The position numbers were made by a program, and so were the translations under genes. DNA of 44,970 bases from positions 1-44,970 of the forward strand of contig JANYLH010000085.1 of assembly GCA_025357915.1 (NCBI GenBank), read 5' to 3'. Of the stretch, positions 1 to 8,303 are shown one piece after another. Source of the stretch: Gammaproteobacteria bacterium (GTDB lineage Bacteria > Pseudomonadota > Gammaproteobacteria > Steroidobacterales > Steroidobacteraceae). The notes beneath the pieces were generated by a model. The model was given only the letters and a program-made list of their open reading frames with translations, was not told the DNA's origin and searched no databases. The stretch's first letter is position 1; each line of letters begins with the position of its first letter.

Positions 1-788
1 TCTTCGCCCGAGCGCGTCAGGTAGTAGGCGAGGATGATCGGCACCAGCGTCACGGTGATCACCGCGACGGCGACCACGTTGGTGATGGGCCGGTCGCGGG
101 GCCGGAACAGTTCGTTGAAGAACCAGATCGGCAGCGTCTGCTGGTGGCCGGCGGTAAACAGCGTGACGATGATCTCATCGAACGACAGCGCAAAGGCGAG
201 CATGCCGCCGGCCAGCAGCGCCGTTGCCAGCTGCGGCAGCACGATGAGCCGGAAGGTCTGGAGCCGGCCAGCGCCCAGGTCGGCCGAGGCCTCGATCCAG
301 CTGGGTGGAATTCGCCGGAGCCGTGCGACCACGTTGTTGTAGACAATCACGATGCAGAAGGTCGCGTGGCCCATGACGATGGTCCAGAACGAGGGCTCCA
401 GCCCGGCGAGCTTGATCGCCGAGAGCAGCGCGATGCCGGTGAGGATGCCGGGCAGCGCGATCGGCAGCACGAACATCATCGTGATCGCTTCGCGTCCCGG
501 GAACTTGTGGCGCGCAAGCCCCATCGCCGCCAGCGTACCGAGCATGAGCGCCGCCAGAGTTGCCATGGAGGCGACGCCCAGCGAGAGGCGCAGCGCCGCC
601 CAGATATCGGCGCGCGCCGCTGCTGCTGCGAACCAGTGGAGCGTGAACCCGGGCGGCGGGAACTGGTAGGTGCGATCCTCGGTGGTGAAGGCGTACAGCA
701 CGATCACCAGCACCGGAAAATGCATGAACGCGAGTCCCGCCCAGGCAGCGACGCGCCCGCCCACGCTGGGGCGATTCCAGGGTGGCAC
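1..788 (-). CDS. ydcV: ABC transporter permease, YdcV/PotC type (3' end cut by window edge)
   Basis: This is the second membrane subunit of a polyamine-type ABC importer. The frame begins at a GTG (788-786) preceded by GAGGG that overlaps the stop of the upstream permease gene, and stays open to the window edge (262 codons), so only the last few residues are probably missing. An N-terminal hydrophobic segment ([11 protein letters not shown]) is followed by further membrane stretches, and the cytoplasmic EAA loop is visible as [26 protein letters not shown] sequence, which docks on the ATPase. The spacing of 10 nt from the preceding permease stop indicates translational coupling. By operon order and resemblance to E. 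coli YdcSTUV I name it ydcV. The substrate (putrescine or another polyamine) is inference from the family. Confidence 0.88.
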   Translation of the reverse strand, partial: MPPWNRPSVGGRVAAWAGLAFMHFPVLVIVLYAFTTEDRTYQFPPPGFTLHWFAAAAARADIWAALRLSLGVASMATLAALMLGTLAAMGLARHKFPGREAITMMFVLPIALPGILTGIALLSAIKLAGLEPSFWTIVMGHATFCIVIVYNNVVARLRRIPPSWIEASADLGAGRLQTFRLIVLPQLATALLAGGMLAFALSFDEIIVTLFTAGHQQTLPIWFFNELFRPRDRPITNVVAVAVITVTLVPIILAYYLTRSGE

Positions 789-798
789 TCTGGCGCCC

Positions 799-1710
799 TC
801 AGAGCGCATCGAACGCCCCGAGCCGCTTGGCGAGCGCGAGGTAGACGCTGATCAGCACGATGGGCACCACCGAAAACGCGGCAGCCAGCGGTATGTTTCC
901 GGCCGTGCCCTGCTGCTGGTACACCATCATGCCGATGAAGTACCCCGGCGCGCCGACCACGTTCGGAATGATGTAGTCGCCCAGCGTCAGCGAAAAAGTA
1001 AACACGGAACCGGCCGCGAGGCCGGGAAGCGCCAGCGGCAGCACGACCTGGCGCAGCGTCTGCGCCGGCGTCGCGCCCAGGTCGGCGGCCGCCTGGATTA
1101 GTGAGGTCGGGACGCGCTCGAGCGCGGCCGCGAGCGGCAGGATCATGAACGGCAGCCACATGTACACAAAAACGATGAACATGCCCAGATACGACGACGA
1201 CAGCGAGGGGCCGCCGACGCCGGGCGTCTCGAGCACGGCGTCGAGCGCGCCGGCGAGACCAAGATGATCGAAGATCCAGAACAGGATGCCCTGCTTGGCG
1301 AGTATCAGGCGCCACGCGTACACCTTGACCAGATAGCTGGTCCACATCGGCAACATCACTGCCACATAGAACAACGCCTTGGTGCGGCCGCGCGCGTGGC
1401 GTGCCATGTAGTAGGCGATTGGCCAGGCGATGATGGCGCAGGCGATGGTGACCGCGATCGCCATGAACAGCGTGCGGCGCACGATGTCCATGTTCGCGGG
1501 CTGGTTGAACAGCGCGGCGTAGGTGGCCAGCGTAGGCTTGCGGACGATGGTCGCGGTGAACTCATCAATCGCGTAGAAGCTCTGCAGGAGCAGCGCGATC
1601 AGCGATCCCAGGTACACGGTGCCGAACCACAGGAGCGGCGGCAGCAGCAGCAGGAACAGGTTCAGCCCGGGGCGGCGATAGAGTAGCCCCCCGAGCGCGC
1701 GCATGTTCAC
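799..1710 (-). CDS. ydcU: ABC transporter permease, YdcU/PotB type
   Basis: First membrane subunit of the polyamine-type importer, 303 aa, with about six hydrophobic segments. The N-terminal one ([20 protein letters not shown]) acts as signal anchor. The EAA loop reads [25 protein letters not shown] near residue 215-240, as expected for the inner-membrane permease that contacts the ATPase. The first possible start is a GTG at 1710 whose codon overlaps the TGA of the ATPase gene (GTGA); an ATG two codons later (1704) is equally possible. Gene order, solute-binding protein, ATPase, then two permeases, matches E. coli ydcSTUV. Confidence 0.92.
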   Translation of the reverse strand: MNMRALGGLLYRRPGLNLFLLLLPPLLWFGTVYLGSLIALLLQSFYAIDEFTATIVRKPTLATYAALFNQPANMDIVRRTLFMAIAVTIACAIIAWPIAYYMARHARGRTKALFYVAVMLPMWTSYLVKVYAWRLILAKQGILFWIFDHLGLAGALDAVLETPGVGGPSLSSSYLGMFIVFVYMWLPFMILPLAAALERVPTSLIQAAADLGATPAQTLRQVVLPLALPGLAAGSVFTFSLTLGDYIIPNVVGAPGYFIGMMVYQQQGTAGNIPLAAAFSVVPIVLISVYLALAKRLGAFDAL

Positions 1711-2723
1711 CTGCGCGGCTCCGCGGCCAGCAGCACCATGGCGGCGCGTGGCCAGGCGATGCGCACCTGGCTGCCCGCCTCGGGGGCCGCGGCGCCGCGT
1801 GGCTCGGCAGCGATGACCATGCCTTCGCCCTGCACCTGCCAGCGATTGGTCGCGCCGTGAAACTGCACGTCGAGCAGCGCGCCACGATATTCCACGTGTG
1901 CGTCAGGGAGTGGTGCGCCGGCGGCCAGTGCGACGATCTGTTCAGCGCGCACCGCAAAGGCTTGCGCGTTGCCGGTCAGCCGCGATGCGAATTCACCCTC
2001 GATGACGTTGCTGCTGCCGACGAAGCGCGCGACGAAGGGCGTGCCCGGCCGGTCATAGAGTTCACGCGGCGGCGCCAGCTGCTCGATGCGTCCCTGGTTG
2101 AAGACCGCCACCCGATCGGACATCGACAGCGCTTCGCCCTGGTCGTGGGTGACATAGACGAAGGTGATGCCGAGCCGTCGCTGCAGGCCCTTGAGCTCGA
2201 TCTGCATCTCCTCGCGGAGCTTGAGGTCGAGTGCGCCGAGGGGTTCATCGAGCAGCAGCACGCGCGGCCGGTTGACCAGCGCCCGCGCCAGCGCCACCCG
2301 CTGCTTCTGGCCGCCGGAGAGCTGCCCGGGCCGGCGCTCGCCGAAACCCTCGAGCTTGACCATGGCGAGGGCTTCACGCGCACGCTGCGTCCGCTCCGGT
2401 GCGCTCACGCCACGCACCCGCAACCCGTAGGCCACGTTGGTGAGCACGTCCATGTGCGGGAACAGCGCGTAGTCCTGGAATACGGTATTGACGTCTCGCT
2501 CGTTGGGCGGGACCGACGATACATTCCTGCCTTCGAGAAACACCTCGCCCGAGTCAGGAGCTTCGAACCCGGCGATCAGGCGCAGGCAGGTGGTCTTGCC
2601 CGAGCCCGAGGGCCCGAGCATCGAGAAGAACTCACCGGTTGCAACGCTCAGCGAGACGTCATCGACCGCGCGCGTCACGCCGTAGGTGCGCGTGACGCCG
2701 CGGAACTCGATCGCTGCAGGAAT
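1707..2723 (-). CDS. ydcT: ABC transporter ATPase, YdcT/PotA type, with non-canonical start
   Basis: ATP-hydrolysing subunit of the importer. Walker A (GPSGSGKTT), Q-loop ([10 protein letters not shown]), signature [15 protein letters not shown], Walker B ([11 protein letters not shown]) and H-loop (VTHDQ) are all intact, followed by a C-terminal TOBE-like regulatory region (about residues 250-338). No ATG, GTG or TTG exists in frame between a TGA inside the upstream ydcS gene and a GTG at 2678. Starting at that GTG would delete the first beta strand ([11 protein letters not shown]), which is typical of the family. I therefore place the start at ATT 2723-2721, directly after the ydcS TAA; the overlapping ATC (2726-2724) is the alternative. 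An AUU or AUC start would make this a weakly initiated, coupled gene. If the GTG is used, the protein is 323 aa. Confidence 0.85.
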   Translation of the reverse strand: MPAAIEFRGVTRTYGVTRAVDDVSLSVATGEFFSMLGPSGSGKTTCLRLIAGFEAPDSGEVFLEGRNVSSVPPNERDVNTVFQDYALFPHMDVLTNVAYGLRVRGVSAPERTQRAREALAMVKLEGFGERRPGQLSGGQKQRVALARALVNRPRVLLLDEPLGALDLKLREEMQIELKGLQRRLGITFVYVTHDQGEALSMSDRVAVFNQGRIEQLAPPRELYDRPGTPFVARFVGSSNVIEGEFASRLTGNAQAFAVRAEQIVALAAGAPLPDAHVEYRGALLDVQFHGATNRWQVQGEGMVIAAEPRGAAAPEAGSQVRIAWPRAAMVLLAAEPRR

Positions 2724-2725
2724 GA

Positions 2726-3901
2726 TTAACGCCCGCCCATCACCGCCACGTAGTCGGTCGACCAGCGACTGTAGGGCACGCAGGTGCCCTCGCTCTTGCA
2801 GGTCGCTTCCGGCGTACGCCAGAAATGGAGCTTGTCGAACTGGTCAATGCCATTGGTCTTGCAGCCCTCAGCTCCGAGCAATGCATTGTTGGTGCAGGCG
2901 GCTGGTACGGTCGGGAGCGAGCCGAACCAGGAAGCCACGTCACCCTGCACCTTCGGCGTGATCGACCAGGACAGCCACTTGTAGGCGCAGTTCGGGTGCT
3001 TGGCCGTGGCGTGCATCATGGTGGTGTCGGCCCAGCCCGTGGCGCCTTCGCTGGGGATGGTGCTGGCGATCGGCTGCTTGTTGGCCACCAGCGTATTGAC
3101 CTGGAACGGCCAGGAGCCGGAAACCACCACGCCCTCGTTGGTGAAATCCTGCACCTGCACGTTGGCATCGTGCCAGTAGCGCTGGACCAGCGGATGCTGC
3201 TTGCGCAGCAGGTCGAGCGCGGCGGCATACTGCGTCTCGTTGAGCTCGTACGGATCCTTGATGCCGAGCGCGGGCTTGTGCGCCATCAGGTAGATCGCGG
3301 CGTCGGCGATGTAGATCGGGCCGTCATAGGCCTGCACGCGGCCCTTGGCGGGTTTGCCATCCGGGAACTTGCCGCCCTCGAACACCACCGACCAGGAGGT
3401 CGGCGCCTTCTTGAACACCTTGGTGTTGTACATCAGCACGTTCGGGCCCCACTGGTAAGGCACGCCGTAGTGCTTGCCGTCGATGAAATGCCAGGCCGCT
3501 TCCTTCAGCCGCGCATCGACCGTGTCGTAGCCCGCGACCTTGGCAACATCGACGGTCTGCACCGTGCCGCCGCGCACCAGGCGGAGCGCTGCGTCGCCCG
3601 AAGCGGTCACCAGGTCATAGCCGCCCTGGGTCATGAGCGAGACCATTTCATCGGAAGTGCCGGCGGTCTTGACGTTGACCTTGCAGCCGGTGTCTTTCTC
3701 GAACTGGCTCACCCAGTCGTAGTTCTTGTCACTCGCGCCGCGCTCGATGTAGCCGGGCCAGGCGACGATGTCGAGCGCGCCCTCCAGCGCATCCGGAGCC
3801 GCTGCGGGCGGTGGCGGCGCCGTGTTGCTGCAGGCGGCCAGCGTCAGGGCCGCGGCCGCGAGCAGAGCCAGACGACGATCAATCGGTGAAGCGCGAACCA
3901 T
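2726..3901 (-). CDS. ydcS: Polyamine-type ABC transporter solute-binding lipoprotein, YdcS-like
   Basis: Periplasmic solute-binding protein of the importer, 391 aa. The start at 3901 has a GGGGAG ribosome site 5 nt upstream and gives a lipoprotein signal (hydrophobic stretch ending LTLAAC, modified Cys24). The mature protein begins with a Pro-rich tether and then resembles E. coli YdcS closely: [91 protein letters not shown] and the C-terminal AVMGGR are all recalled landmarks of that family. E. coli YdcS has a Sec signal rather than a lipobox, so membrane anchoring is a difference here. Ligand is probably putrescine or a related polyamine (family knowledge, not shown by sequence). Confidence 0.92.
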   Translation of the reverse strand: MVRASPIDRRLALLAAAALTLAACSNTAPPPPAAAPDALEGALDIVAWPGYIERGASDKNYDWVSQFEKDTGCKVNVKTAGTSDEMVSLMTQGGYDLVTASGDAALRLVRGGTVQTVDVAKVAGYDTVDARLKEAAWHFIDGKHYGVPYQWGPNVLMYNTKVFKKAPTSWSVVFEGGKFPDGKPAKGRVQAYDGPIYIADAAIYLMAHKPALGIKDPYELNETQYAAALDLLRKQHPLVQRYWHDANVQVQDFTNEGVVVSGSWPFQVNTLVANKQPIASTIPSEGATGWADTTMMHATAKHPNCAYKWLSWSITPKVQGDVASWFGSLPTVPAACTNNALLGAEGCKTNGIDQFDKLHFWRTPEATCKSEGTCVPYSRWSTDYVAVMGGR

Positions 3902-3927
3902 GGAATTCTCCCCTGTTGTTTTCGGTG

Positions 3928-3945
3928 GCCGTGCAGTTGCACGGC
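3928..3945. repeat. Perfect palindrome in the ydcS leader, operator candidate
   Basis: GCCGTGCA-GT-TGCACGGC, with 8-bp arms and a 2-bp centre, lies between the predicted ydcS transcription start (about 3958) and its ATG. The half-site TTGCACGG recurs at the -35 of the ydcS promoter, so a dimeric regulator could contact both. Function is inference; the loop is too short for a good RNA hairpin, which favours a DNA operator. Confidence 0.5.
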
Positions 3946-3964
3946 GCATTGCGGTGGTGGACGG

Positions 3965-3992
3965 ATCATACTCGCGCCCCCGGTCCGTGCAA
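3965..3992 (-). promoter_or_regulatory. sigma70-type promoter for ydcSTUV
   Basis: On the minus strand, TTGCAC (3992-3987) and TATGAT (3970-3965) are separated by 16 nt. The predicted start near 3958 leaves a leader of about 57 nt before the ydcS ATG, and that leader contains the 3928-3945 palindrome. Confidence 0.6.
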
Positions 3993-4060
3993 CTTGTGCC
4001 GGGTTTCGTGCATCCAAGCCTGCGACAAGGCATCATTTGCTTTTGGCGAGGGGTGGGCGC

Positions 4061-6325
4061 TTGAAACCAGGCCAATTGGTCAGACTGACTGTCCTGTCAT
4101 GGCTTGTAGCAGGCACCGCCCAGGCGATGACCGTCGACGGCCAGCTTGACGAGCCGGAGTGGCGGCAGGCTCAGGTTTTCAATGACTTCCGCGTCACCGA
4201 ACCCCTGACGCGGGTTGCCGCCCCGCACGCAACCGAACTGCTGGTGCTGCCACTTCCCGATGCACTCTATGTCGGCCTGCGGGCCGAGCATCCGCCGGAC
4301 CAGCGCACCCACGGTCGCTCACCGCGCGACGCGCCGAACATGGACGCCGATCCGGCCATCCTGGTCATCGACTTTGAAGGGCTGGGCAAGACCGCCTATG
4401 AATTCACCGTGAGCATCAGCGGCTCGAAGCGCGACAGCATCATCCTCAATCAATCCGACCTGTCGCGGGACTGGGATGCCGACTGGACAGCGGAGACGCA
4501 CGAGGATGCGCGCGGCTGGAGCGCGGAATGGCGTATTCCCTGGTCAGTGGCTCCCGAGGGCGCAGTGCGCGAGGGCAAACGGACCATCGGCATCTTTGCC
4601 GCCCGCTACCTCAAGCGCGACGCCGTCCGTTACTCCTTTCCGGCGATCGAGCTGCTGGGTTCCAATTTCGTGCGGGATTTCAAGCGCATTGAAGTGCCGC
4701 ACTACGCCAGCCCCGTGCTCGACTGGTATCCATATGTGTCCTTCACGCACGACACGCTCACCGGCACCTCGAAAGGCCGTGCGGGGTTTGACGTGTTCTG
4801 GAAGCCCAACGGCCGCAATCAGGTGTCGGCGGCGGTGAACCCGGATTTCGGACAGGTGGAAAGCGACGACCTGGTCGTCAATTTCTCCGCCATCGAGACC
4901 TTCTTTCAGGAAAAGCGCCCGTTCTTCACGCAGGGCCAGCAGCTGTTCGACCTGCGCATGTCGCAGGTGGGCCTGGACGTGAGCAACGGCCTGGTGAATA
5001 CGCGCCGCATCGGTGCCGCGCCAGACGCCGGCCCTGAAGGCGCGAGCGACATACTGGCGGCGGTCAAGTACACCGGCATCCACGACGACCACGAATACGG
5101 CGTGTTCGGCGCCGTGGAAAGAAACTCGCAGGCCGCACAGGGGCGCAGCTTTTTCGTCGGCCGCTGGCGTCATGTACACGACGATTTCAGTCTGGGTTAC
5201 CTGGGCACCGCCGCCTGGCATCCGACCCTCGGGCGCGATGCCTATGTCCATGCGCTCGATCTGAACTGGCGGCCTGCCCCTGGAATAGCCTTTGCGAGCC
5301 TGGCGATGATGTCGGACATCCACGTGGACGACGCCAGTAGCAATGGCAAGGCCGGCAGCCGCGGCTACGGCGCCTGGGCCCGGCTCGACTACCAGCCCGG
5401 CGGACGCTGGCAACATCAGGTAAGCGCGACCTGGTTTGATCGCCGGCTGGATTTCAACGACCTGGGTTACCAGCAACGCGCCGACATCGTGGAACTGAAG
5501 ACCGACAGCCAGTTGTTCATCCGCCAATACCGTGCCGAATCACCGGCCGACAACGGCAACTGGCACCTGGCGCTTGACCTGCCGTACAACACGCGTGGCG
5601 AGCGGCTAGTTGCAACGACGGAGCTTGGCCACGTATTCCAGTGGCGCGGCGGTGCCAACAGTTATTTCTTCTACTACCATGAATGGCCCGGGTTCGACGA
5701 TCTGCTGACACGCGGCAACGGGAGCCTTGGCATGCCCACGCGCCACAACTGGGGCATGGACTACCAAAGCGCCATACACGGGCGGTTCCGCTACTACGCC
5801 GCCGCCTTCGCTAAGGAACAAGGCTTCACCTCGTACACGCGGCAGTTGCAGTTCAGGCCCAAGTTCTTCGCGACCGAAAACCTGAGCGTCGGACTCGATC
5901 TGGATTATTCCGACAGCCCGAACTGGCTCATCTGGATTGCCGGGGCGCAGGTCGGCACCTACCGGCGGCAGGAGCTCAGCACCAGTTTCAACGTCTACTG
6001 GTACCCGACGCCAAAACAGGACTTGCGGTTCAAGCTCCAGTGGGTGGGCCTGGGTGCACAGGCGCGCCAGGCCTATGAGGTCGGTGCCGATGGCACGCCG
6101 CTGCCAGTCAATGCGCGCCCACAAGACTTCACGGTCAGTACAGTGGGCCTGCAGCTGCGCTACCGCTACGAGTTCCACCCGCTGTCCGACCTGTACGTGG
6201 TTTACAGCCGCGGCGGCGATGGCTCACTCGCCAATCGCGACGAACAACTGCAAGATCAGTTCAGGCGTGCGTGGAACCAGGTCAACACCAGCCTGTTGTT
6301 CATCAAACTGCGCTATCGCATCTAG
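4061..6325 (+). CDS. Exported protein with CBM9-like N-terminal domain and beta-barrel-like C-terminal region (DUF5916 type)
   Basis: A 754-aa exported protein. I choose TTG at 4061 because GAGGGG (4048-4053) lies 7 nt upstream and because it yields a clean signal peptide (KPGQLVRLTVLSWLVAGTAQA, cleavage before MTVDG). An in-frame TTG at 4037 is the alternative. Residues of about 25-220 resemble the carbohydrate-binding family 9 fold: DGQLDEPEW at the mature N-terminus, then a WSAEWRIPW segment. The rest has alternating aromatic strands (DWYPYVSFTHD, FFQEKRPFFTQG, FDRRLDFNDLGYQ) and ends in a hydrophobic/aromatic strand (SLLFIKLRYRI), typical of outer-membrane barrels with this domain pair. 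Substrate is unknown. It is divergently transcribed from ydcSTUV. Confidence 0.82.
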   Translation: MKPGQLVRLTVLSWLVAGTAQAMTVDGQLDEPEWRQAQVFNDFRVTEPLTRVAAPHATELLVLPLPDALYVGLRAEHPPDQRTHGRSPRDAPNMDADPAILVIDFEGLGKTAYEFTVSISGSKRDSIILNQSDLSRDWDADWTAETHEDARGWSAEWRIPWSVAPEGAVREGKRTIGIFAARYLKRDAVRYSFPAIELLGSNFVRDFKRIEVPHYASPVLDWYPYVSFTHDTLTGTSKGRAGFDVFWKPNGRNQVSAAVNPDFGQVESDDLVVNFSAIETFFQEKRPFFTQGQQLFDLRMSQVGLDVSNGLVNTRRIGAAPDAGPEGASDILAAVKYTGIHDDHEYGVFGAVERNSQAAQGRSFFVGRWRHVHDDFSLGYLGTAAWHPTLGRDAYVHALDLNWRPAPGIAFASLAMMSDIHVDDASSNGKAGSRGYGAWARLDYQPGGRWQHQVSATWFDRRLDFNDLGYQQRADIVELKTDSQLFIRQYRAESPADNGNWHLALDLPYNTRGERLVATTELGHVFQWRGGANSYFFYYHEWPGFDDLLTRGNGSLGMPTRHNWGMDYQSAIHGRFRYYAAAFAKEQGFTSYTRQLQFRPKFFATENLSVGLDLDYSDSPNWLIWIAGAQVGTYRRQELSTSFNVYWYPTPKQDLRFKLQWVGLGAQARQAYEVGADGTPLPVNARPQDFTVSTVGLQLRYRYEFHPLSDLYVVYSRGGDGSLANRDEQLQDQFRRAWNQVNTSLLFIKLRYRI

Positions 6326-6339
6326 AGGGCACACCTGTC

Positions 6340-6945
6340 ATGTCCACTCTATTCGACGAATCCCACCGCGAGCTGCAGCGCCGCTTCGATACCGAGCGCC
6401 TGGCCGACCGCATCGAGCAGCGGCTGTGCCGCGAGCAGATCAGCGCTGATGATCGAGCGTTCATTGAACGGCTGGACATGTTCTTTCTGGCGACCGTCAA
6501 TGCGGCGGGCCAGCCGACCTGTTCATATAAGGGCGGCGATCCGGGCTTCGTGCGCGTGATCGATGAGCGGACGCTCGTGTTTCCGAACTACGACGGCAAC
6601 GGCATGTACCTGTCGATGGGCAACTTGGCGGCGACCACGCAGATGGGCATGCTGTTCATTGACTTCTCCAAACCCCAGCGACTCCGCGTGCATGGACGGG
6701 CCAGCATTATCAGCGCCGCTGCCGTTGCACCTGGGTTCACCGGCGCGCAATTCCTGGTCCGCGTCGCCGTGCAGCAGGTATTTCCAAACTGCCCGCGTTA
6801 CGTGCACACCATGCGGGAAGAAGCGCCGTCGGAGTTCGTGCCGCGTGAGGGCCAGCGCGCTCCGGTGCCGAAGTGGAAACGCATGGACTGGGCCCGCGAT
6901 GTGCTGCCGGCGGGCGACCCGGCGCGGCAACCCGACGGCGACTGA
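6340..6945 (+). CDS. Pyridoxamine 5'-phosphate oxidase-fold flavoprotein
   Basis: A 201-aa protein beginning at ATG 6340, 14 nt after the preceding stop, with GAGGGC just downstream of that stop as ribosome site. The split-barrel FMN-binding fold is suggested by FLATVNAAGQPTCSYKGGDPGF, by PNYDGNGMYLSMGN and by GMLFIDFSKPQRLRVHGRA, which are hallmarks of the PPOX-like family of small flavin or F420-type oxidoreductases. The C-terminal part (CPRYVHTM, PVPKWKRMDW) matches the longer 200-aa subgroup that lacks a proven substrate. It is probably cotranscribed with the preceding barrel gene. It is not the vitamin B6 enzyme PdxH itself, and no physiological role can be stated. Confidence 0.82.
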   Translation: MSTLFDESHRELQRRFDTERLADRIEQRLCREQISADDRAFIERLDMFFLATVNAAGQPTCSYKGGDPGFVRVIDERTLVFPNYDGNGMYLSMGNLAATTQMGMLFIDFSKPQRLRVHGRASIISAAAVAPGFTGAQFLVRVAVQQVFPNCPRYVHTMREEAPSEFVPREGQRAPVPKWKRMDWARDVLPAGDPARQPDGD

Positions 6946-6972
6946 GGCGACGTCCATCGCCGTGCGCGTCGA

Positions 6973-7476
6973 CTACTGCGGCGGGCGCCGGAAACGGCGG
7001 CGCAGTGCCACGATCCACACCACCAGCGCCAACAGATAGGCGCCGAGGCCGGCGCCGAAGCGGGCGTTGTCGAGCACTGGTGGCGAAACGGCGTTCGCGC
7101 TGACGACCAGCCAATGCACGACACAGAGGAAGGCCGCGAGCATCACGCCGAAGAACTGCATGTGCCGGAGCAGGAATTCAATCGTCTGCTCCCGCTGCCC
7201 GTCGGCAAGCCAAAGATCGCGGTTGGGCAGGTTGATGCGGGCGTTGGGCGAGGCGAGGATGCGCTCGAAGGCGAAATTGACCAGCCATGGCAACAGCACC
7301 ACGAACGCCAGCATGAACCGCAGGTAGAAATCGCGCGACATGAAGCCGTTGGCCTCGCCACCGGCGCCGAAGTGCGTGGCGACCACCGGCGGCAGACCAC
7401 GACTGGTCTGCCACACGAACAGCGCCGCCACCGCAAGCGACAGCAGGAACGGCAGCGAGGTTGCGGATTTCTTCAT
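6973..7476 (-). CDS. Small integral membrane protein (DUF1648-like)
   Basis: A 167-aa protein with about four hydrophobic segments (LPFLLSLAVAALFVW at the N-terminus, FMLAFVVLLPWLVNFAF, FFGVMLAAFLCVVHWLVV, AYLLALVVWIVAL) and a basic tail. The segment PPVVATHFGAGGEANGFMSRDFY resembles the DUF1648 motif, in which a periplasmic loop follows the first helix. It lies 24 nt downstream of the carbonic anhydrase gene in the same direction, so the two are likely cotranscribed. It converges on the PPOX gene with 27 nt between stops. Function unknown. Confidence 0.7.
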   Translation of the reverse strand: MKKSATSLPFLLSLAVAALFVWQTSRGLPPVVATHFGAGGEANGFMSRDFYLRFMLAFVVLLPWLVNFAFERILASPNARINLPNRDLWLADGQREQTIEFLLRHMQFFGVMLAAFLCVVHWLVVSANAVSPPVLDNARFGAGLGAYLLALVVWIVALRRRFRRPPQ

Positions 7477-7500
7477 GGGTTTCCCGAGAGCGGTTGATTG

Positions 7501-8148
7501 TCAGGCGGTCAGCGCGGCGATTGCGGCCCGATAGGCGGCCGTCGGCTCCTGCGCATCGGCCACGGTGGTGTTCAGGTCACGCAATAGTCCATCCTGCAGG
7601 CCGTATACCCAACCGTGCACGCTGAGCTCCTGGCCGCGCTCCCAGGCGTCGCGGGCAATCGTCGTCTGGCAGACGTTGGCCACCTGCTCGATGACATTCA
7701 GCTCGCACAACCGGTCGCTGGCGGCTGTTTCCCCGCTGGCAGCCGCGAGGCAGTTTTCATGCTTCTGGCGCACATCCTGCACGTGCCGCAGCCAGTTGTC
7801 GGACAGGCCGATGCGATCGCGCCGGAACGCAGCGCGCACGCCGCTGCAGCCATAGTGTCCGCAGACGATGATGTGCCGCACCTTCAGGATGTCTACCGCG
7901 AACTGCATGACCGACAAACAGTTCAGATCGGTGTGCACCACCAGGTTGGCGAGATTGCGGTGTACGAACAGCTCGCCGGGCAGCAGGCCGACAATATCGT
8001 TGGCCGGCACCCGGCTGTCGGAGCAGCCGATCCACAGGTAAGCCGGTGATTGCTGGCGGGAGAGCTTGTTGAAGAATTCCGGATCCCGCTGGCGGATGCG
8101 GTCCGCCCAGACCCGGTTGTTGTCGAACAGCTGGCGGAGTTTTCGCAT
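7501..8148 (-). CDS. can: Beta-class carbonic anhydrase
   Basis: Catalyses reversible hydration of CO2 to bicarbonate in the cytoplasm, supplying bicarbonate for carboxylation reactions. The 215-aa product is close to E. coli Can in length and motifs: Cys42-Ser-Asp44 (GCSDSR), His98 and Cys101 (CGHYGC) are the expected zinc ligands with the Asp/Arg dyad; ELFVHRNLANLV, HTDLNCLSV, ELNVIEQV and HGWVYGLQDGLLRDL are further landmarks. I start at ATG 8148 (MRKLRQLF), which aligns with E. coli Can residue 1. An upstream in-frame start at 8208 would add 20 residues without similarity to the family. No strong ribosome site is visible for either. Confidence 0.95.
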   Translation of the reverse strand: MRKLRQLFDNNRVWADRIRQRDPEFFNKLSRQQSPAYLWIGCSDSRVPANDIVGLLPGELFVHRNLANLVVHTDLNCLSVMQFAVDILKVRHIIVCGHYGCSGVRAAFRRDRIGLSDNWLRHVQDVRQKHENCLAAASGETAASDRLCELNVIEQVANVCQTTIARDAWERGQELSVHGWVYGLQDGLLRDLNTTVADAQEPTAAYRAAIAALTA

Positions 8149-8303
8149 GCTTAACCGAGCCGGGAAACGATAGCGGCACTCTAGCAGGAGCGCACCGGTC
8201 GCCGCCATGTGCTCCCTTCTGGCGGCGCCCCGCTGGCAGCGCCGGGCCAGTGGTCAGTATAGTTGCTGCCACGCCCCCTCTGATCCCGCCGAGGAGTGAC
8301 CTC
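8149..8303. promoter_or_regulatory. Divergent promoter region between can and the M13 peptidase gene
   Basis: This 155-nt gap separates two divergent genes. Overlapping -10-like hexamers lie at its centre: TATAGT on plus (8258-8263) and TATACT on minus (8261-8256). Neither has a convincing -35. GAGGAG at 8291-8296 is the ribosome site of the peptidase gene. Confidence 0.3.
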
